Of a DNA stretch of 64,000 nt, positions 43,364-53,350 are shown piece after piece (within the stretch, counting starts at the first letter, position 1; each line of letters opens with the position of its first letter). The stretch lies in assembly GCA_020845515.1 (NCBI GenBank), contig JADLFQ010000097.1, forward strand, positions 35,471 through 99,470. Reading direction: 5' to 3'. A program made the translations under genes and the position numbers. The DNA comes from Anaerolineaceae bacterium. Its GTDB lineage: Bacteria; Chloroflexota; Anaerolineae; Anaerolineales; Anaerolineaceae. The notes under the pieces are model-generated. The model was not told the DNA's origin and did no database searches. It saw only the letters and a list, made by a program, of their open reading frames with translations.

Positions 43364-44353
43364 ATGTCTTTGACGTCTCACCGACATGAGAGAATGTATG
43401 GCGATTTCAGATTATTTGCCGGAACAGCCAGCCCTGATTTGGCAGGCCGTGTCGCCGATTATTTGGGGCAAACACTTTGCGGCAGAGACGTGGTGGTTTT
43501 TCCTAATGACAATTTGTTTGTAAAATTGCACGGTAGTGTGCGCGGTCAAGATTGCTATGTGATCCAGTCTACCCACGCACCGGTTCACCGCAACCTGATG
43601 GAAATGTTAATCATGCTCCAGACTCTACGCCTGGATTCGGCCGCACGTATCACCGCTGTGATCCCCTACCTTTGTTATGCCCGCTCCGACAAAAAAGACC
43701 AGCCTCGTGTTCCCATTACTGCACGGCTGGTTGCGGATATGATTGAAGTGGCAGGCGCTGACCGCTATATTACCCTGGATTTGCATGCTGGCCAGATACA
43801 AGGTTTCTTTTCCATTCCGGGGGATGTCCTCTCTGCTTCTTATATCCTGCTGGATTATTTATTGACACTCAAACCAAAAATGGTCAACCCGGTTATCGTG
43901 ACGGCTGATTTGGGTTTTGCGAAAAAAGGGCGCAACTATGCTGCTTCTCTGGATATTCCCATGGCTTTCATTGAGAAACGGAGGACCGGCAACGATGCCA
44001 AGGCAGAAGCATTGACCTTGATTGGGGATGTAAGGGAACGAGATGTGATCATTGTGGATGATGAGGTGGATACGGGTGGCTCTATTTGTCAGGCGGTAGA
44101 CCTGGTGAAGGACTACGGCGCCCGAGACGTGTTTGTTACCTTTATCCACCCAGTACTATCGCAGAATGCTATGAAGCGGCTAGCACAACTTCCGGTTGCC
44201 CAATTTATCACTACGGACAGTATTCCCATCTCTGCTGAGCAGCGCGCTATGGTGGAAGGCCGGCTCAAGATACTTTCAGTTTCCTCCCTGCTTGGGGAAG
44301 TGATCCGACGGGCAAACGAAGGGCGCAGCGTTGGAGAAATGTTCAACGAGTAG
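43364..44353 (+). CDS. prs: Ribose-phosphate pyrophosphokinase
   Basis: A 329-residue PRPP synthase, making the phosphoribosyl donor for nucleotides, His and Trp. The PRPP loop IIVDDEVDTGGSI, the LDLHAGQIQGFF segment and the RSDKKDQPRVPI region with catalytic Lys/Arg residues are present. An insertion-free C-terminal part carries the second phosphoribosyl fold. GGAGGG lies 10 bases before the start. It appears to head a cluster with mutM and a membrane protein; PRPP also feeds the phosphoribosyltransferase at 32115. Confidence 0.94.
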   Translation: MSLTSHRHERMYGDFRLFAGTASPDLAGRVADYLGQTLCGRDVVVFPNDNLFVKLHGSVRGQDCYVIQSTHAPVHRNLMEMLIMLQTLRLDSAARITAVIPYLCYARSDKKDQPRVPITARLVADMIEVAGADRYITLDLHAGQIQGFFSIPGDVLSASYILLDYLLTLKPKMVNPVIVTADLGFAKKGRNYAASLDIPMAFIEKRRTGNDAKAEALTLIGDVRERDVIIVDDEVDTGGSICQAVDLVKDYGARDVFVTFIHPVLSQNAMKRLAQLPVAQFITTDSIPISAEQRAMVEGRLKILSVSSLLGEVIRRANEGRSVGEMFNE

Positions 44354-44394
44354 ACCCTGATTAACGGCGGCGCTGGGGAAAATAGGGGAAAGTA

Positions 44395-45246
44395 ATGCCA
44401 GAACTCCCGGAAGTGGAAACAATCGTTCGGAATTTGCGCCAGGGTGGCGAGGGGCTGTTACCTTTACCTGGCCGGCAGATACAGGCAGTTGACCTTTTAT
44501 GGGAGCGTACCCTGGCGTTTCCATCCAAGCGGGATTTTCTCTCCCGACTCACAGGGCGACGGATTACAAGCGTCGGGCGGCGGGGCAAGTATATTTTGAT
44601 CGGGCTGGATGACAGGCACTTGTTGATTCATCTGCGCATGAGCGGGGATGTGCGCATTGAAAAATGTTTAGATGAAACCGGACAGCCTTTACCTCCTGCT
44701 TTGCACGACCGGCTGATCCTCACCTTCGAGAATGATACTTGCCTAGCTTTTAATGATACACGTAAATTTGGGCGGATCTGGCTGGTGGATGCTCCAGAAC
44801 AGATTCTCGGTAAACTGGGCCCAGAGCCGCTGGAGGAAAGCTTTACGTCAGAACTGCTGATTGCAAGGTTACGCGGACGCAAACGGCAGATCAAACCGCT
44901 CTTGCTTGACCAGGCTTTTCTTGCTGGTATGGGAAATATCTACACAGATGAAGCGTTGTATTTGGCGAGAATTCATCCTGCCACACTTGCGGATAGTTTG
45001 TCGCCGGAAGATGCCTTTCGCTTGTGGGAGGCCATCCGACATGTACTAAAGGAAGGCATTCAACATAACGGATCCAGCATTGATTGGGTATATCGCGGTG
45101 GTGATTTTCAAAATTATTTTCAAGTCTATCAGCGTGCTGGGCAGGTTTGCCCGGTTTGTGGAACCGTGATTCTTCGGACAGTTATAAGCCAACGCGGTAC
45201 GTATTTCTGCCCGGCTTGCCAACCGATTGCCGGAAGGGACGGCTGA
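44395..45246 (+). CDS. mutM: Formamidopyrimidine-DNA glycosylase
   Basis: A 283-residue base-excision repair enzyme that removes 8-oxoguanine and other oxidised purines. The N-terminus MPELPEVETIVRNL exposes catalytic Pro and Glu after Met removal. The helix-two-turn-helix stretch (LAGMGNIYTDEALY) and the zinc finger at the C-terminus (CPVCGTVI...TYFCPACQP) are intact. The Gly-Lys-Tyr turn (GKYILIGL) supplies the beta-turn Lys. It follows prs by 41 bases. Confidence 0.96.
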   Translation: MPELPEVETIVRNLRQGGEGLLPLPGRQIQAVDLLWERTLAFPSKRDFLSRLTGRRITSVGRRGKYILIGLDDRHLLIHLRMSGDVRIEKCLDETGQPLPPALHDRLILTFENDTCLAFNDTRKFGRIWLVDAPEQILGKLGPEPLEESFTSELLIARLRGRKRQIKPLLLDQAFLAGMGNIYTDEALYLARIHPATLADSLSPEDAFRLWEAIRHVLKEGIQHNGSSIDWVYRGGDFQNYFQVYQRAGQVCPVCGTVILRTVISQRGTYFCPACQPIAGRDG

Positions 45247-45268
45247 TTTTAACAAGGTGAGGTGAACG

Positions 45269-45985
45269 ATGGCGCTCTGGGATACTTTGCTACTGGCATT
45301 TCTTTTTGTTACGGTCGGGTTTATCGGAGGCGCTTTGACAGCCATCATCTTCTTAAGCCGCCAGGAAAAAAAGCCGGATTCTTCCGCGCGGAAAGAAGGA
45401 GGTGTGGAGCGCCGGAAGTACAAAAACCTGACAAATTTGTACCGTGAAAAAAGCTCGGGCAACCTCCTCCTGGAGATTGGCGGGAAACCTTACCGGGATG
45501 GCAACCAGCTCTCTAAAAAAGACCAGGAGGAATTGGCAAACCTGGCAAAGGAGTGGTTGAGTTGGCTGGGGAAGCCGCTGGAAATGCCCGCAAGGCTGGA
45601 AACATTTGTGCGCCCACCGGAACCAACCTTGCAGCCAGCCGCCCCTCTTGCCTTCCCCAGCGCTCCCGCGCAAATGGAGGCAATCCCTCCCCCACCTGTT
45701 GGAAGGTCTGTGACCGGTGATAAGCCTGTTGTGGAGGAACTCAAGAAACCCGCCGCAATCACCATTGTGGGCCAGATTGATGAGATTCTGCAGGAAAGGC
45801 TGGCGGGCACCCCTCTGGAAGAGCGCGGTATTCGTATTGCTGAGGACGTGCGGGAGGGGGTGGTTGTTTGGATTGGTACAAAACGCTACATTGGTGTTGA
45901 GGGTGTGCCGGATTTGGATGTGCGAGGAGAGATCAAGGCTGCGGTTGCAACATGGGAACGACGCATGGACCGGAATCGCACTTGA
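45269..45985 (+). CDS. Membrane-anchored hypothetical protein
   Basis: A 238-residue protein with one N-terminal membrane segment (about 7-30) and a cytoplasmic rest. A positively charged region (about 35-60), a small ordered stretch (YREKSSGNLLLEIGGKPYRDGNQL), a Pro-rich linker and a C-terminal segment (QIDEILQERLAGTPLEERGIRIAED...GVVVWIGTKRYIGVEGVPD) follow. I do not recognise a named domain. It lies 22 bases after mutM in the same direction. Confidence 0.7.
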   Translation: MALWDTLLLAFLFVTVGFIGGALTAIIFLSRQEKKPDSSARKEGGVERRKYKNLTNLYREKSSGNLLLEIGGKPYRDGNQLSKKDQEELANLAKEWLSWLGKPLEMPARLETFVRPPEPTLQPAAPLAFPSAPAQMEAIPPPPVGRSVTGDKPVVEELKKPAAITIVGQIDEILQERLAGTPLEERGIRIAEDVREGVVVWIGTKRYIGVEGVPDLDVRGEIKAAVATWERRMDRNRT

Positions 45986-46031
45986 ATAGGAGAGGGAAAT
46001 TTAGTAAAAGATGGTAGAGTGAAAACGTCAT

Positions 46032-46050
46032 CCGCCCAATGTTGGGGCGG
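46032..46050. terminator. Possible hairpin between convergent genes
   Basis: CCGCCC (46032-46037) pairs with GGGCGG (46045-46050) around a 7-base loop. No T-run follows closely on either strand, so this is a weak candidate. Confidence 0.3.
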
Positions 46051-46123
46051 CAGTTCTGGCCCGGCGATTGAAAACCCTTAAAATGATCCGGGAAGGAAAA
46101 TTGCGCCGGGAGAAGGTGTTAAG

Positions 46124-46381
46124 TTATTTGGTAACAGCTTCTTCGACGCTTTCAATTTCCGGGAAGAACTGGCGGATTGTGCCCTCCACCCAGCCGTGCA
46201 AGGTGGTGGGGGAAAGCGGACAATCCTCACACGCGCCCCCAAGATGCACCTTTACCGTTTTCCCATCAAAAGAAACGAGGTCAACCGTCCCATTATGATA
46301 GTGCCCGATATAGGCATCCAATTGTTCGATCAATCCCTTGAGTTGTTCTTCAGTAGAATAAGAAGGTTCCACCGCGCCCAT
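46124..46381 (-). CDS. NifU C-terminal-domain (Nfu-like) iron-sulfur protein
   Basis: An 85-residue NifU-like domain that carries and transfers a 4Fe-4S cluster through its CxxC motif (Cys51 and Cys54, GGACEDCPLSP). The hydrophobic DLVSFDGKTVKVHLGG strand before it and the VEGTIRQFFPEIESVEE helix after it fit the family. Free-standing Nfu domains of this size are common. It follows the cNMP-binding gene by 2 bases, with AGGA at its start, and both are likely one transcript. Confidence 0.88.
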   Translation of the reverse strand: MGAVEPSYSTEEQLKGLIEQLDAYIGHYHNGTVDLVSFDGKTVKVHLGGACEDCPLSPTTLHGWVEGTIRQFFPEIESVEEAVTK

Positions 46382-46383
46382 AT

Positions 46384-46941
46384 TTAGTCCTTTTTACCGT
46401 TTCTATTTTGGCTGCGCATAAAAATACCCTGACTGAGCATTTCAAAAACCTGACTTTGGGTATCTGCCAGCCCCTGGCTGATGACATTTGCCAGTCTTTG
46501 TAATAGTATAACACCGGTTCGAGGAAATAACTCGCAAAGCCAGGCAACCTGCCGGGCGCTGATGCGGTAGGCGATGCTTTCAAGTGTAGCAACGGCAGCA
46601 GAGGTGTAGGTTTCGCGCCCCAGGGCGGAAGACCAACCGAAAACACCGCCGGGTTTAATGCGCGCAATCACCAGGGGAGGCCCGTCATAGGGCTTGTAGC
46701 GAATGACAACCTCCCCTTTTAATAAGACATAAAGGTATTCCGCTTTTTGCCCCTGCTCGAAAATGACGTGATCCACTGCGAACTGGCACATTTCCATCAG
46801 GGGAAGAACCTGATCCAGTTGTTCGCGGCTCATGCTTGCAAAAACAGGGGTTTGCGATAATTCATTCCTAAGCATATTGTCTTTATGGTAATCAATGACC
46901 TCCATCCTTCGTAGTGGCGAATATCCTGAATGTTCCGTCAT
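46384..46941 (-). CDS. Cyclic-nucleotide-binding domain protein without HTH
   Basis: A 185-residue protein with a Crp-type cNMP-binding fold (about 28-150; VIFEQGQKAEYLYVLLKGEVVI, GVFGWSSALGR). The Glu and Arg residues that contact the phosphate in true cAMP-binding proteins are not evident (GWSSALGRETYTSAAV retains a Glu-Thr pattern only in part). The protein ends after a long helix (about 130-165) and has no DNA-binding domain. The chosen start at 46941 is only 2 bases from a -10 box, so translation may begin at the ATG at 46905 or a later one. It may sense a ligand other than cAMP. It is transcribed with the Nfu-like gene. Confidence 0.75.
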   Translation of the reverse strand: MTEHSGYSPLRRMEVIDYHKDNMLRNELSQTPVFASMSREQLDQVLPLMEMCQFAVDHVIFEQGQKAEYLYVLLKGEVVIRYKPYDGPPLVIARIKPGGVFGWSSALGRETYTSAAVATLESIAYRISARQVAWLCELFPRTGVILLQRLANVISQGLADTQSQVFEMLSQGIFMRSQNRNGKKD

Positions 46942-46943
46942 TG

Positions 46944-46972
46944 TTCATAGGATTTTCTACACCATTGGTCAA
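46944..46972 (-). promoter_or_regulatory. Promoter of the cNMP/Nfu operon
   Basis: On the minus strand TTGACC (46972-46967), 17 bases, TATGAA (46949-46944). The transcription start predicted from it lies inside the first codons of the longest frame, which favours a later start codon for the cNMP gene. Confidence 0.5.
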
Positions 46973-47163
46973 GTAAAAGGATGACAAATCCTAACCGCTG
47001 ATTTATATAGCCTGTCGTGTGCGCTCAGGCAATAAGATGACTGCCAGGATGATGGGGGTAAACACGCGGGTCCGTTAAACCAAAAAGAATTGAGAGAAGC
47101 AAATATATAAAAATGTTGGACGCTATTTGAGCCGGCTGAAGATTTATTGGGGAGATTAACAAG

Positions 47164-47216
47164 AAAGTGCAGTTTGCAGCCATCAGCCTGAAGGGGCGTC
47201 CAGCAAACTGCACTTT
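47164..47216 (-). terminator. Long hairpin after the enolase gene
   Basis: AAAGTGCAGTTTGC (47164-47177) is perfectly complementary over 14 bases to GCAAACTGCACTTT (47203-47216), with a 25-base loop. On the minus strand it begins 26 bases past the eno stop and ends in a T-rich CTTTCTTGTT. It probably ends the eno transcript. The rest of 46973-47163 shows nothing else. Confidence 0.6.
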
Positions 47217-47241
47217 TACAAGCCGTTATTTGGTTAGGCTT

Positions 47242-48588
<1,347 letters not shown>

Positions 48589-48648
48589 TTATTTGTCCAC
48601 TTAAACGTTACAAGTATAGTATAGTTTTCTGTGCCTGTCTTGCCTGCA

Positions 48649-50286
48649 TCAGGTTGTTTGATGCAGGGAATGAGTTTCAACGCCAGCCCGTGTACAAACT
48701 GTCTGTACAAAGGCGGTGAATAATGGGTGCGGGCGGTTAGGGCGGGAGAGAAATTCAGGGTGAAACTGCGTCCCAAGCATAAAGGGATGATTTACCAGTT
48801 CGACAATTTCAACCAACCTGCCATCTGGGGAGAGGCCGGAAAAACACATACCCTTTTCCCCTAACTTGGTTCTGTACTCATTATTGAATTCAAAGCGGTG
48901 GCGGTGGCGTTCTTCCACCATCTCCGTGTTATAAGCTTTGGCGGCAATTGTGCCTGGCTGGAGATGACATGGGTATAAACCCAGGCGCATGGTGCCACCC
49001 ATCTCATTGATCTGGCGCTGATCGGGCATCAAGTCAATGACCGGATGGGGAGTGGCGCGGTCGAATTCGGTGGAGTTGGCTTCTTCATCTTCCAGGGCAA
49101 AGCGAGCAAATTCAACGACCATTAATTGCATCCCCAAACATAAGCCAAAATAAGGGATGTTCTCTGTGCGAGCGAAACGGGCTGCCTGAATTTTGCCTTC
49201 GATGCCGCGTCCGCCAAACCCGCCCGGCACGATGATACCGGCGACTTTTTTAAGCTCGTCCCAGCCGCGCTCTTTTTCCAGTTCGGCTGAGTGAACCCAG
49301 TGGATTTTTAATTCAACGCCCAAATGAAGAGCTGCGTGTTTTAGAGCCTCTCGGACGCTCATGTAAGCATCCTGCAGTTCCACATACTTCCCAACCAGTG
49401 CCACATCCACGATGGGTTTTTCCCGACGGACTTCTTGAACAAGCTGACTCCACTCTGTCCAATCCGGCTTGTGTTGAGTTTCCAGCTTGAAACGCTCAAG
49501 GATAAAATCGGCAATGTTTGCTTTTTCCAGTAGCAAGGGCACTTCATATAAAACGGGCGTAGTGGGCATCGGAATGACAGCGCGCTTTTCCACGTCACAA
49601 AAGAGGGCAATTTTTTCCAGAAGATCGTCTTTAACAGGGTAATCAGAGCGGGCAATAATTACATCCGGCGAAATACCAATAGAACGTAATTCGCGTACGG
49701 AATGCTGTGTGGGTTTGGTTTTCAATTCGCCGGTAGCGCCGATATACGGGAGCCAGGTCACATGGATATAGAGGGTGTTGTCTCTTCCCAGATCGCTGCG
49801 CAACTGGCGCAGGGCCTCCAGGAAGGGCAGGCTTTCGATATCTCCTACCGTCCCGCCGACTTCGACCAGCACAATTTCCGCCTTGGTGGATTTCGCCACC
49901 GCGCCGATGCGTCTTTTGATCTCATTGGTGATTTGGGGGATAACCTGAATGGTGCCGCCCAAGTAATCGCCATGCCGTTCTTTCCCGATTACTTCAGCAT
50001 ATACCTGGCCGGTGGTTACATTACATGCCCGGCTGAGCCGCACGTCAATGAAACGTTCATAATGCCCCAGGTCTAAATCTGTTTCAGCGCCGTCATCCAG
50101 CACAAATACTTCGCCATGCTGGTAAGGACTCATGGTGCCAGGATCTACATTGATATAGGGGTCGAGTTTTTGCACGGCTACTTTAAAACCGCGCTCTTTT
50201 AAAAGCTGTCCGAGAGCAGCTGCAGTAACGCCTTTGCCTACAGAACTGACGACACCACCGGTAAAGAAGATATATTTTGTTGTCAT
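48649..50286 (-). CDS. pyrG: CTP synthase
   Basis: A 545-residue glutamine-dependent CTP synthase. The N-terminal synthetase part starts [22 protein letters not shown] and has the UTP/ATP-binding [30 protein letters not shown] stretch (given here by its ends). The C-terminal class-I glutamine amidotransferase has the Cys nucleophile in [10 protein letters not shown] and the His-Glu pair near HPEFLSRP. The start at 50286 is preceded by GAGG at a suitable distance; a longer reading upstream is spurious. Confidence 0.97.
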   Translation of the reverse strand: MTTKYIFFTGGVVSSVGKGVTAAALGQLLKERGFKVAVQKLDPYINVDPGTMSPYQHGEVFVLDDGAETDLDLGHYERFIDVRLSRACNVTTGQVYAEVIGKERHGDYLGGTIQVIPQITNEIKRRIGAVAKSTKAEIVLVEVGGTVGDIESLPFLEALRQLRSDLGRDNTLYIHVTWLPYIGATGELKTKPTQHSVRELRSIGISPDVIIARSDYPVKDDLLEKIALFCDVEKRAVIPMPTTPVLYEVPLLLEKANIADFILERFKLETQHKPDWTEWSQLVQEVRREKPIVDVALVGKYVELQDAYMSVREALKHAALHLGVELKIHWVHSAELEKERGWDELKKVAGIIVPGGFGGRGIEGKIQAARFARTENIPYFGLCLGMQLMVVEFARFALEDEEANSTEFDRATPHPVIDLMPDQRQINEMGGTMRLGLYPCHLQPGTIAAKAYNTEMVEERHRHRFEFNNEYRTKLGEKGMCFSGLSPDGRLVEIVELVNHPFMLGTQFHPEFLSRPNRPHPLFTAFVQTVCTRAGVETHSLHQTT

Positions 50287-50340
50287 GTATGTTTCCTCAG
50301 GTAACAAGATGTTTTGAGGTTGATTTGACCTGGCATGAAA

Positions 50341-50371
50341 CAGGGAGGGCCGTTTTACCGGCGCCTCCCTG
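50341..50371 (-). promoter_or_regulatory. Strong hairpin in the leader of pyrG
   Basis: CAGGGAGG-GCCG (50341-50352) can pair with CGGC-G-CCTCCCTG (50359-50371) around a TTTTAC loop, with a single-base bulge. It lies 55 bases before the pyrG start. No T-run follows, so it is not a standard terminator; it may be an attenuator-like or mRNA-stabilising element. The remainder of 50372-50617 shows no gene. Confidence 0.45.
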
Positions 50372-50617
50372 AACATGGTAGGGCATCCATTTCTCGGTTA
50401 ATAAAATAACTCAAAACTCGCAATGTGTGTCCTTGCCTGTAATTTTTATAAGTATCGTAGTGCTGTTGGGTTTTGTTTCTGGCTGTCTATCGGTTGTTGA
50501 TCGCCCGCTCTGAACTGGTTTATCTCGCAAAACATATAACCCAGCTATTATTGGGCAAGCGGTCCAACCTCAATAGTTTACCACAACATATCCCTGAAAA
50601 ACTTAAAGGATTCATGA

Positions 50618-50648
50618 CAAAATCCTGTCCCTCCTCTGAGGACAGGAT
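50618..50648 (-). terminator. Intrinsic terminator after the S1-domain gene
   Basis: ATCCTGTCC (50622-50630) pairs with GGACAGGAT (50640-50648), loop of 9 bases. On the minus strand the stem is followed by TTTTGTC. It lies about 57 bases after the stop of the S1 gene. Confidence 0.7.
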
Positions 50649-50704
50649 CCCTTAACTTTGTAAAGATTACCCTATAGAGACTGCAAATGAACCCAAGGGG
50701 AGCT

Positions 50705-51544
50705 TTAGTTGTGCTGGCTTTTGTGTTCCAATGTGCGGGAGATGATATCTTCCTGCTCGTGGGAAGCGCTGCGTTCTTTTTTGCTGCGCTCTCCATTGTG
50801 GCGGGTTTTGGCTTTCTCCATAGCCGCCTGCCAGGCCATTTCCATCGCAGTAGGATTGGGTTCTGTGGTGGCAACTTCCGACAGATTGATCTCGCTGGAG
50901 AATTCGCTTTTGTTGCGCTCTTTCCGCGCGGCCTTCCGGCGGGGTTTGTTTTTATCCTGACTTGGAGCCGGGGCGGTACTTTCCGCATTGACTTGTGCCA
51001 TAACCACTTCTGGTTCCGGTTGTAGAGCTTTAAGACTAAGCTTGATTTGCTTTTTTCGGCGATTTACGTCCAATACCTGGGCTTCAACTTGATCCCCTTC
51101 TTTGACGACTTCAGAGGGGGTGCGAACGTAGCCATGCGCCAGTTCACTGATATGAACGAGACCGGGGCGTTCAGCACCAATCTCAACAAACGCGCCAAAT
51201 TTTTCCAGACGGGTAATTGTCCCTTTGACGCTCATGCCGGTCTTGATCTCACGCCATTCCAGTTCGAGCGGCTGGATCATGGTTAATTCGATATGATCAC
51301 TCTTAAGCTTCCGTACCCAAACCTCAACCTCTTGACCAATTTTCAAGGCATCTTCTACGCGCTTGAGCGATTCTTCCGTATTGCCCGATGCAATTTGGGA
51401 GATATGAAGAACGGCCGGTCGCTTGATACCGATATCAATTAGCGCACCTGCCAGGCCGAGCTTGGATACCTTTCCGGTATATTTTTGCTTGAGATTAACC
51501 TCATCGGCGTGTTCAACCTCCGTTGTAGTAGTTTTTGATTCCAT
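50705..51544 (-). CDS. Protein with two S1 RNA-binding domains
   Basis: A 279-residue cytoplasmic RNA-binding protein. Two S1 domains are seen at about 20-95 (YTGKVSKLGLAGALIDIG, LHISQIA) and 103-175 (VKGTITRLEKFGAFVEIG, GLVHISELAHGYV, KKQIKLSLKAL). The second is the more typical. The last 100 residues are charged and low in complexity (KPRRKAARKERNKS), probably disordered. It resembles small S1-type proteins related to ribosomal protein S1 or RNA chaperones, but not the six-domain S1. It has the best consensus promoter of the window. Confidence 0.88.
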   Translation of the reverse strand: MESKTTTTEVEHADEVNLKQKYTGKVSKLGLAGALIDIGIKRPAVLHISQIASGNTEESLKRVEDALKIGQEVEVWVRKLKSDHIELTMIQPLELEWREIKTGMSVKGTITRLEKFGAFVEIGAERPGLVHISELAHGYVRTPSEVVKEGDQVEAQVLDVNRRKKQIKLSLKALQPEPEVVMAQVNAESTAPAPSQDKNKPRRKAARKERNKSEFSSEINLSEVATTEPNPTAMEMAWQAAMEKAKTRHNGERSKKERSASHEQEDIISRTLEHKSQHN

Positions 51545-51581
51545 ACAGCACTCTCCATAGGTAATAATTCAACGGAGGTTC

Positions 51582-51610
51582 ATTATACCCGTCGTGTAAA
51601 AAACTGTCAA
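51582..51610 (-). promoter_or_regulatory. Consensus sigma70 promoter of the S1-domain gene
   Basis: On the minus strand TTGACA (51610-51605), exactly 17 bases, TATAAT (51587-51582): both hexamers are perfect. The predicted start of transcription is about 30 bases before the ATG at 51544. Strong constitutive expression is expected. Confidence 0.85.
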
Positions 51611-51734
51611 TTAAGCGTTTGTTTAAAAAATACGTTTTGTTATTCTCGGGTTTGACTGGTTCGCTTATTGGCGAATGACAACTCCCCGGCTGCCAGAACA
51701 CGGCGAGGTTGGCCGATTACCTTATGATGAATAC

Positions 51735-52967
51735 CTAATTATCCTGTAGTAATTCCAATGCTTTTTCCAGTTGGGGATCGCGCCCGGCTTTGTAATCCTC
51801 TTCAGTGAATTTCACTTCAACGTCCGGTGTGAGGCCGATCTTGTTGATTTGGCGCTCATTTGGTGTTAGCCAGCGGGCTATGGTAACGCGTATAGCACCT
51901 TGCTCATTGTCCAATGGGATCCAATTTTGCACAGAACCTTTCCCGTACGTTTTACTGCCCACCAGTTGACCGCGTTGGTAGTCCTGGATGGCGCCGGCGG
52001 TGATTTCGGAGGCTGAAGCAGTCCCTTCATTGACGAGGACGACCAGCGGGATATCGGTCGCAAGGCCGCCACGCGTGGTTTGAAAACTCTGCCGCTTCCC
52101 ATCGCCCATTTCCTCATACATGGCGATCTTGTTACCGGGAATGAACTCAGAAACAACCTTCACAGCCGTGGTGAGATAACCGCCGCCGTTGTTGCGTAAA
52201 TCCAGGATCATACCGGTGGGGTTATTTTTCATCAGCTCTTGTATCTTTTCACGCAACTCTTTGGCACTTTCTTCTCCAAAGGTGAACAGTTGGATATAAG
52301 CGATATTCCCGTCCAACATCTTGCCGCCGGCGCTGGGAACGATTATTTTTTGGCGCTCGATGGTTACATCAAAAGGGTTTTCCAAACCTTCACGGCGAAT
52401 GGTGAGCGTAATCCGCGTACCTGCTGGACCAAGCACCTGGCGCAGGACGAGATTTCCATCCAAGCCGGTCATGTCTTCACCGTCAATGGCGATGACCTGG
52501 TCCTCGGGCTTTAGCCCGGCTTTTTCAGCGGGTGAACCGGGCATAGGGCTGACAATTTTGAGGTAATCGCCGGTGATGTCCACCCAGGCTCCAATTCCCT
52601 CATATTCACCTTGCAGTGGCATGTTTTGCTGGCGGTACTGATCGGGATTCATGTATGAGGTATGCGGATCTCCGAGGGACTGGAGCATTCCCTCGATGGC
52701 ACCTTGCATCATTGTTTCGTCATTTACGGGCTGCTCAACATACTGGTCATGCACGATATCCCATGCCTGCCAGAAAGGAGCAAAAAGTTCTTCGCGATTA
52801 GAGGCTTGTTTACTGCTGGATTCTTGAAAGAGTGCCGGCAGTGAAAGTCCGGTATCGGAGTTGGCATGATTGGGCATACCCCAACCGACGAGCAGCCCTC
52901 CGGAAAATGATCCAGCCAGTAAAACCAGGGCGATTAGCCAAAGTGTAATTATTTTTGATGTCCTCAT
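51735..52967 (-). CDS. ctpA: C-terminal processing peptidase (S41)
   Basis: A 410-residue exported serine peptidase that degrades or trims proteins at their C-terminus. A signal/anchor segment (about 8-30) is followed by a helical N-domain, a PDZ domain (about 120-205) and the S41 core. The catalytic dyad is complete: Ser318 in GTASASE and Lys343 in TYGKG, with Gln347 four residues on. This contrasts with the S41 relative at 2383. AGGA lies 8 bases before the start. A short inverted repeat lies upstream at 52995-53017 but does not look like a terminator on this strand. Confidence 0.94.
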   Translation of the reverse strand: MRTSKIITLWLIALVLLAGSFSGGLLVGWGMPNHANSDTGLSLPALFQESSSKQASNREELFAPFWQAWDIVHDQYVEQPVNDETMMQGAIEGMLQSLGDPHTSYMNPDQYRQQNMPLQGEYEGIGAWVDITGDYLKIVSPMPGSPAEKAGLKPEDQVIAIDGEDMTGLDGNLVLRQVLGPAGTRITLTIRREGLENPFDVTIERQKIIVPSAGGKMLDGNIAYIQLFTFGEESAKELREKIQELMKNNPTGMILDLRNNGGGYLTTAVKVVSEFIPGNKIAMYEEMGDGKRQSFQTTRGGLATDIPLVVLVNEGTASASEITAGAIQDYQRGQLVGSKTYGKGSVQNWIPLDNEQGAIRVTIARWLTPNERQINKIGLTPDVEVKFTEEDYKAGRDPQLEKALELLQDN

Positions 52968-53095
52968 CGAATTAATCCTGTGCCTGCTTGGAGAAAACTG
53001 GTGATCTGAACCAGTTTCGGTTTTTTTGTTCCATTTTTCTGTGACCCATAAAGCTTAACATGATTTGGTTAATTCAAAATGAAATTGTATAAAAT

Positions 53096-53350
53096 TTATC
53101 CGGTATCAGGAGACTCTTTTTTCAATTCTTCCGGCGGAGCGGTGGAGTGCAAGTCAGCAACCCGTTTTGCAAGTTCGTTGATTTGTTTTTCTTCTTCTTG
53201 CCAGGGGCTGCGGGCGCGCTTCAGAGCACGCACCAATGGTTCATACTGATTTGAGATGCCGTGGCTGCGCAAAGCGGCAAATAGACCGAGGTTGACAAGG
53301 ATGACCAATGCAATAAGACAAATTGCGACGATCCAGATTTCTTGTCCCAT
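53096..53350 (-). CDS. Small single-pass membrane protein
   Basis: An 84-residue protein with one membrane segment at about 5-27 and a charged, mostly helical C-terminal part with a possible coiled coil (KQINELAKRVADLHS). Its ATG overlaps the stop of the HAD hydrolase gene by one base, so it is coupled. No known domain. Confidence 0.7.
   Translation of the reverse strand: MGQEIWIVAICLIALVILVNLGLFAALRSHGISNQYEPLVRALKRARSPWQEEEKQINELAKRVADLHSTAPPEELKKESPDTG

Noticed and set aside
44354..44394. Short gap between prs and mutM as a promoter
   Set aside because: Too short and without -10/-35 elements; the two are likely co-transcribed.
46032..46050. Strong terminator between convergent genes
   Set aside because: The stem is short and no T-run follows, so it is only kept as a low-confidence hairpin.
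50286..50376. Upstream extension of pyrG
   Set aside because: The conserved [10 protein letters not shown] start directly follows the ATG at 50286, which has a suitable GAGG.
52995..53017. Inverted repeat AAACTGGT/ACCAGTTT followed by seven T on the plus strand
   Set aside because: No plus-strand gene ends there, and on the minus strand the stem is not followed by a T-run, so I do not call it a terminator.
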